Shown here piece after piece: positions 4,868-6,456 of a DNA stretch of 6,456 nt (its first letter is position 1; the number at the start of each line of letters is the position of its first letter). The stretch is from the NCBI GenBank assembly GCA_028692515.1, contig JAQUXG010000099.1, forward strand, positions 1 through 6,456, read 5' to 3'. Source of the stretch: Kiritimatiellales bacterium. Its GTDB lineage: Bacteria; Verrucomicrobiota; Kiritimatiellia; Kiritimatiellales; Tichowtungiaceae. The notes under the pieces are model-generated. The model did no database searches, was not told where the DNA came from, and was given only the letters and a program-made list of their open reading frames with translations. The position numbers and the translations under genes were made by a program.

Positions 4868-6273
4868 TGAAAAAATTCATGGACGAAAATTTTATTTTGC
4901 AGACCGAAACGGCACAGCGCCTCTACCACGACTATGCGGCGAAGATGCCGATCTACGACTACCACTGCCATCTTTCAGCGCAGGAAATTGCGGAAGATAA
5001 ACAGTACGACAACCTTGGTGAGTGCTGGCTGAGCGGCGACCACTACAAGTGGCGCGCGATGCGCACCAATGGGATGACGGAAGAGTTTGTGACTGGCGAT
5101 AAGCCGTGGCGTGAAAAATTCCAGAAATGGGCCGAGACCGTTCCGCAGACTATTCGCAATCCGCTCTATCACTGGACGCATCTGGAGCTTCAACGCTACT
5201 TCGGCATCAACACGGTGCTCACCCCGGAAACGGCGGATGAGATTTTTGAGGTCTGCACCGCCAAATTGCGTACGCCGGAGTTTTCGGCCCGTAACCTGAT
5301 GCGCAAAATGAATGTTAAGCTGGTCTGCACGACGGATGATCCGGTGGATTCGCTCGAATACCACAAACAGATTGTGGCGGACGGCTTTGAAATCAAGGTT
5401 CTGCCAACCTTCCGCCCCGACCGGGCGATGAATCTGACAGATTCCAATGGTTGGAAAAAATATGTACAAACCTTGGAAAAAGTGTCCGGCGTAACGATCA
5501 CTAATTTTGCTTCACTACTCGAAGCGGTTGATCTTCGGCACGAATATTTCCATTCGGCAGGCTGCCGCCTGTCCGACCATGGGGTGGCCTACGTCCCGGA
5601 TGCAGAGGCCTCTTCTGCGGAGCTGGAGGCAATTTTCGCAAAAGCTATAAAAGGCGAAGAAATTCGTCTGCCGGAGCGCGAAAAATTTGAAGCTTCATTC
5701 CTGATCGCGGCGGGGCAGATGAACCACGCGCGTGGTTGGGCGCAACAGTTCCATGTCGGCGTGTTTCGCAACAACAACCGCCGCCTTTTTGCAAAACTCG
5801 GCCCCGACACCGGATTTGACTCCATCGCCGATTACCGCCAGGGGCCGGGACTTATTCGCCTGCTCGACCGGCTCAATTCGACCAATCAGCTGGCGAAGAC
5901 AATTCTCTACAACATTAATCCGTGCGACAACGAACTGATGGCCACCATGATTGCCTGCTATCAGGACGGTTCCTGTCCGGGTAAAATGCAGTTCGGTTCC
6001 GGCTGGTGGTTCCTTGACCAGAAAGACGGCATGGAAAAACAGATGAATGCACTGTCTTCGCATGGCCTGCTTAGTCGTTTCATCGGCATGCTGACCGATT
6101 CGCGCAGCTTTCTTTCCTTTCCGCGGCATGAATACTTCCGCCGCATCCTCTGCAACCTAATCGGAAACGACGTGGAGAATGGTGAAATTCCGGCTGATAT
6201 GGAGCAACTTGGAGCAATGGTGGAAAATATTTGTTTCAATAACGCCCGGAACTATTTCGGCGTAAAACTCTAA
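4864..6273 (+). CDS. uxaC: Uronate isomerase (glucuronate/galacturonate isomerase, EC 5.3.1.12)
   Basis: This cytoplasmic enzyme isomerises D-glucuronate to D-fructuronate and D-galacturonate to D-tagaturonate, the first step of hexuronate catabolism. The 469 residues match E. coli UxaC (about 470) end to end. Visible signatures are metal-site H34-x-H36 (YHCHL), GDHYKWRAMRTNG (58-70), TTDDPVDSLE (156-165), RGWAQQFH with H297, RNNN (302-305), FGSGWWF (377-383), and TDSRS with D412 and R414 near the active site; all expected catalytic and metal ligands are present. Two starts are possible: ATG 4864 or the adjacent ATG 4867. The latter aligns exactly with the E. coli N-terminus (MKKFMDENF versus MTPFMTEDF). 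The local Shine-Dalgarno is poor (GGGAG 4846-4850), which fits coupling to the short upstream frame. It is probably transcribed from the promoter at 4656-4684 and repressed via the palindrome there. No other hexuronate genes are in the window. Confidence 0.97.
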   Translation: MMKKFMDENFILQTETAQRLYHDYAAKMPIYDYHCHLSAQEIAEDKQYDNLGECWLSGDHYKWRAMRTNGMTEEFVTGDKPWREKFQKWAETVPQTIRNPLYHWTHLELQRYFGINTVLTPETADEIFEVCTAKLRTPEFSARNLMRKMNVKLVCTTDDPVDSLEYHKQIVADGFEIKVLPTFRPDRAMNLTDSNGWKKYVQTLEKVSGVTITNFASLLEAVDLRHEYFHSAGCRLSDHGVAYVPDAEASSAELEAIFAKAIKGEEIRLPEREKFEASFLIAAGQMNHARGWAQQFHVGVFRNNNRRLFAKLGPDTGFDSIADYRQGPGLIRLLDRLNSTNQLAKTILYNINPCDNELMATMIACYQDGSCPGKMQFGSGWWFLDQKDGMEKQMNALSSHGLLSRFIGMLTDSRSFLSFPRHEYFRRILCNLIGNDVENGEIPADMEQLGAMVENICFNNARNYFGVKL

Positions 6274-6317
6274 CAACCGGTTTTGCCTGTAAATTTGTCC
6301 GGTTTGCGGCAGGCTCC

Positions 6318-6347
6318 GTCCCCCGGCATCCGGTGATTCGGAGGGGC
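6318..6347 (+). terminator. GC-rich hairpin after uxaC, possible terminator
   Basis: Bases 6318-6325 pair with 6339-6347 to give eight pairs (one G-U) with a single bulged A at 6342 and a 13-base loop. The hairpin starts 45 bases after the uxaC stop. No T-run follows, so if it ends transcription it would need Rho or act as an RNA 3'-end stabiliser. A weaker inverted repeat, AACCGG 6275-6280 / CCGGTT 6299-6304, lies between it and the stop codon. Confidence 0.3.
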
Positions 6348-6456
6348 ACCAAAACGGGGATTTATCCTCCGTATACGCACCCCGTATAGCCATAAATTCA
6401 CTTGCAATATTTGCTATGCCTTTGATACGTTCTACTGCGTATTGCCTGACATACAG
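6348..6456. other. Non-coding end of window, possible upstream region of next gene
   Basis: No ORF with a ribosome-binding site starts here. Visible elements are an inverted repeat ACGGGG 6354-6359 / CCCCGT 6380-6385, a direct repeat CCGTATA at 6370 and 6383 (13 bases apart), and a small palindrome GCAA-TAT-TTGC (6404-6414) overlapping a possible -35 (TTGCAA 6402-6407). No good -10 follows. This mix of short repeats and AT-richer sequence looks like a control region for a gene beyond 6456, but nothing is conclusive. Confidence 0.3.

Noticed and set aside
4975..5469. Open frame on the - strand inside uxaC
   Set aside because: It is fully antisense to a highly conserved enzyme gene and reflects its codon pattern.
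1..6456. CRISPR array, tRNA/rRNA genes, transposase or IS ends
   Set aside because: There are no regularly spaced short repeats, no cloverleaf or rRNA-like sequence, and no transposase motifs or flanking inverted repeats. The large repeats are duplicated genes.

Overview
The window is a stretch of bacterial chromosome with moderate, slightly GC-rich composition and every supported gene on the + strand. No marker gene is present. The combination of secreted SHD1-like proteins, envelope proteins that look like PA14 domains on a TonB-type membrane anchor, and a hexuronate catabolism gene is typical of the Verrucomicrobiota / Kiritimatiellota / Lentisphaerota (PVC) group of polysaccharide degraders. 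That assignment is an inference from gene style.

Positions 1-4602 are a tandem array of a two-gene module. The first gene encodes a single-pass inner-membrane protein with a TonB-like N-terminus (SxxxH in the membrane helix, then a proline/lysine-rich linker), a glycine-rich hinge and a PA14-like ectodomain. The second encodes an exported protein with an N-terminal SHD1-like domain and a conserved beta-rich C-terminal domain. The two genes overlap by 11 bases in both complete modules. The window holds the 3' end of a second gene (1-390, copy A), a full module (604-2521, copy B) and another full module (2736-4602, copy C). Copies A/B and B/C are separated by homologous spacers of about 213 bases. 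The membrane proteins of B and C are nearly identical over their first ~140 residues but diverge in the ectodomain, and copy C lacks one of the paired aspartates typical of PA14 domains.

Positions 4603-4863 form a leader with a hairpin, a plausible sigma70 promoter whose 17-bp spacer contains a 12-bp perfect palindrome of LacI-operator type, a good Shine-Dalgarno sequence and a possible short ORF running into the next gene. Positions 4864-6273 encode uronate isomerase (UxaC), the first step of glucuronate and galacturonate catabolism. Positions 6274-6456 are non-coding, with a GC-rich hairpin and short repeats, probably a transcript end plus the upstream region of a gene beyond the window.

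The array looks like an envelope system of unknown function, possibly an ExbBD-energised or surface-sensing device with a periplasmic partner. uxaC looks like a separate, sugar-regulated transcription unit. A functional link between the two is possible but not shown by the sequence.
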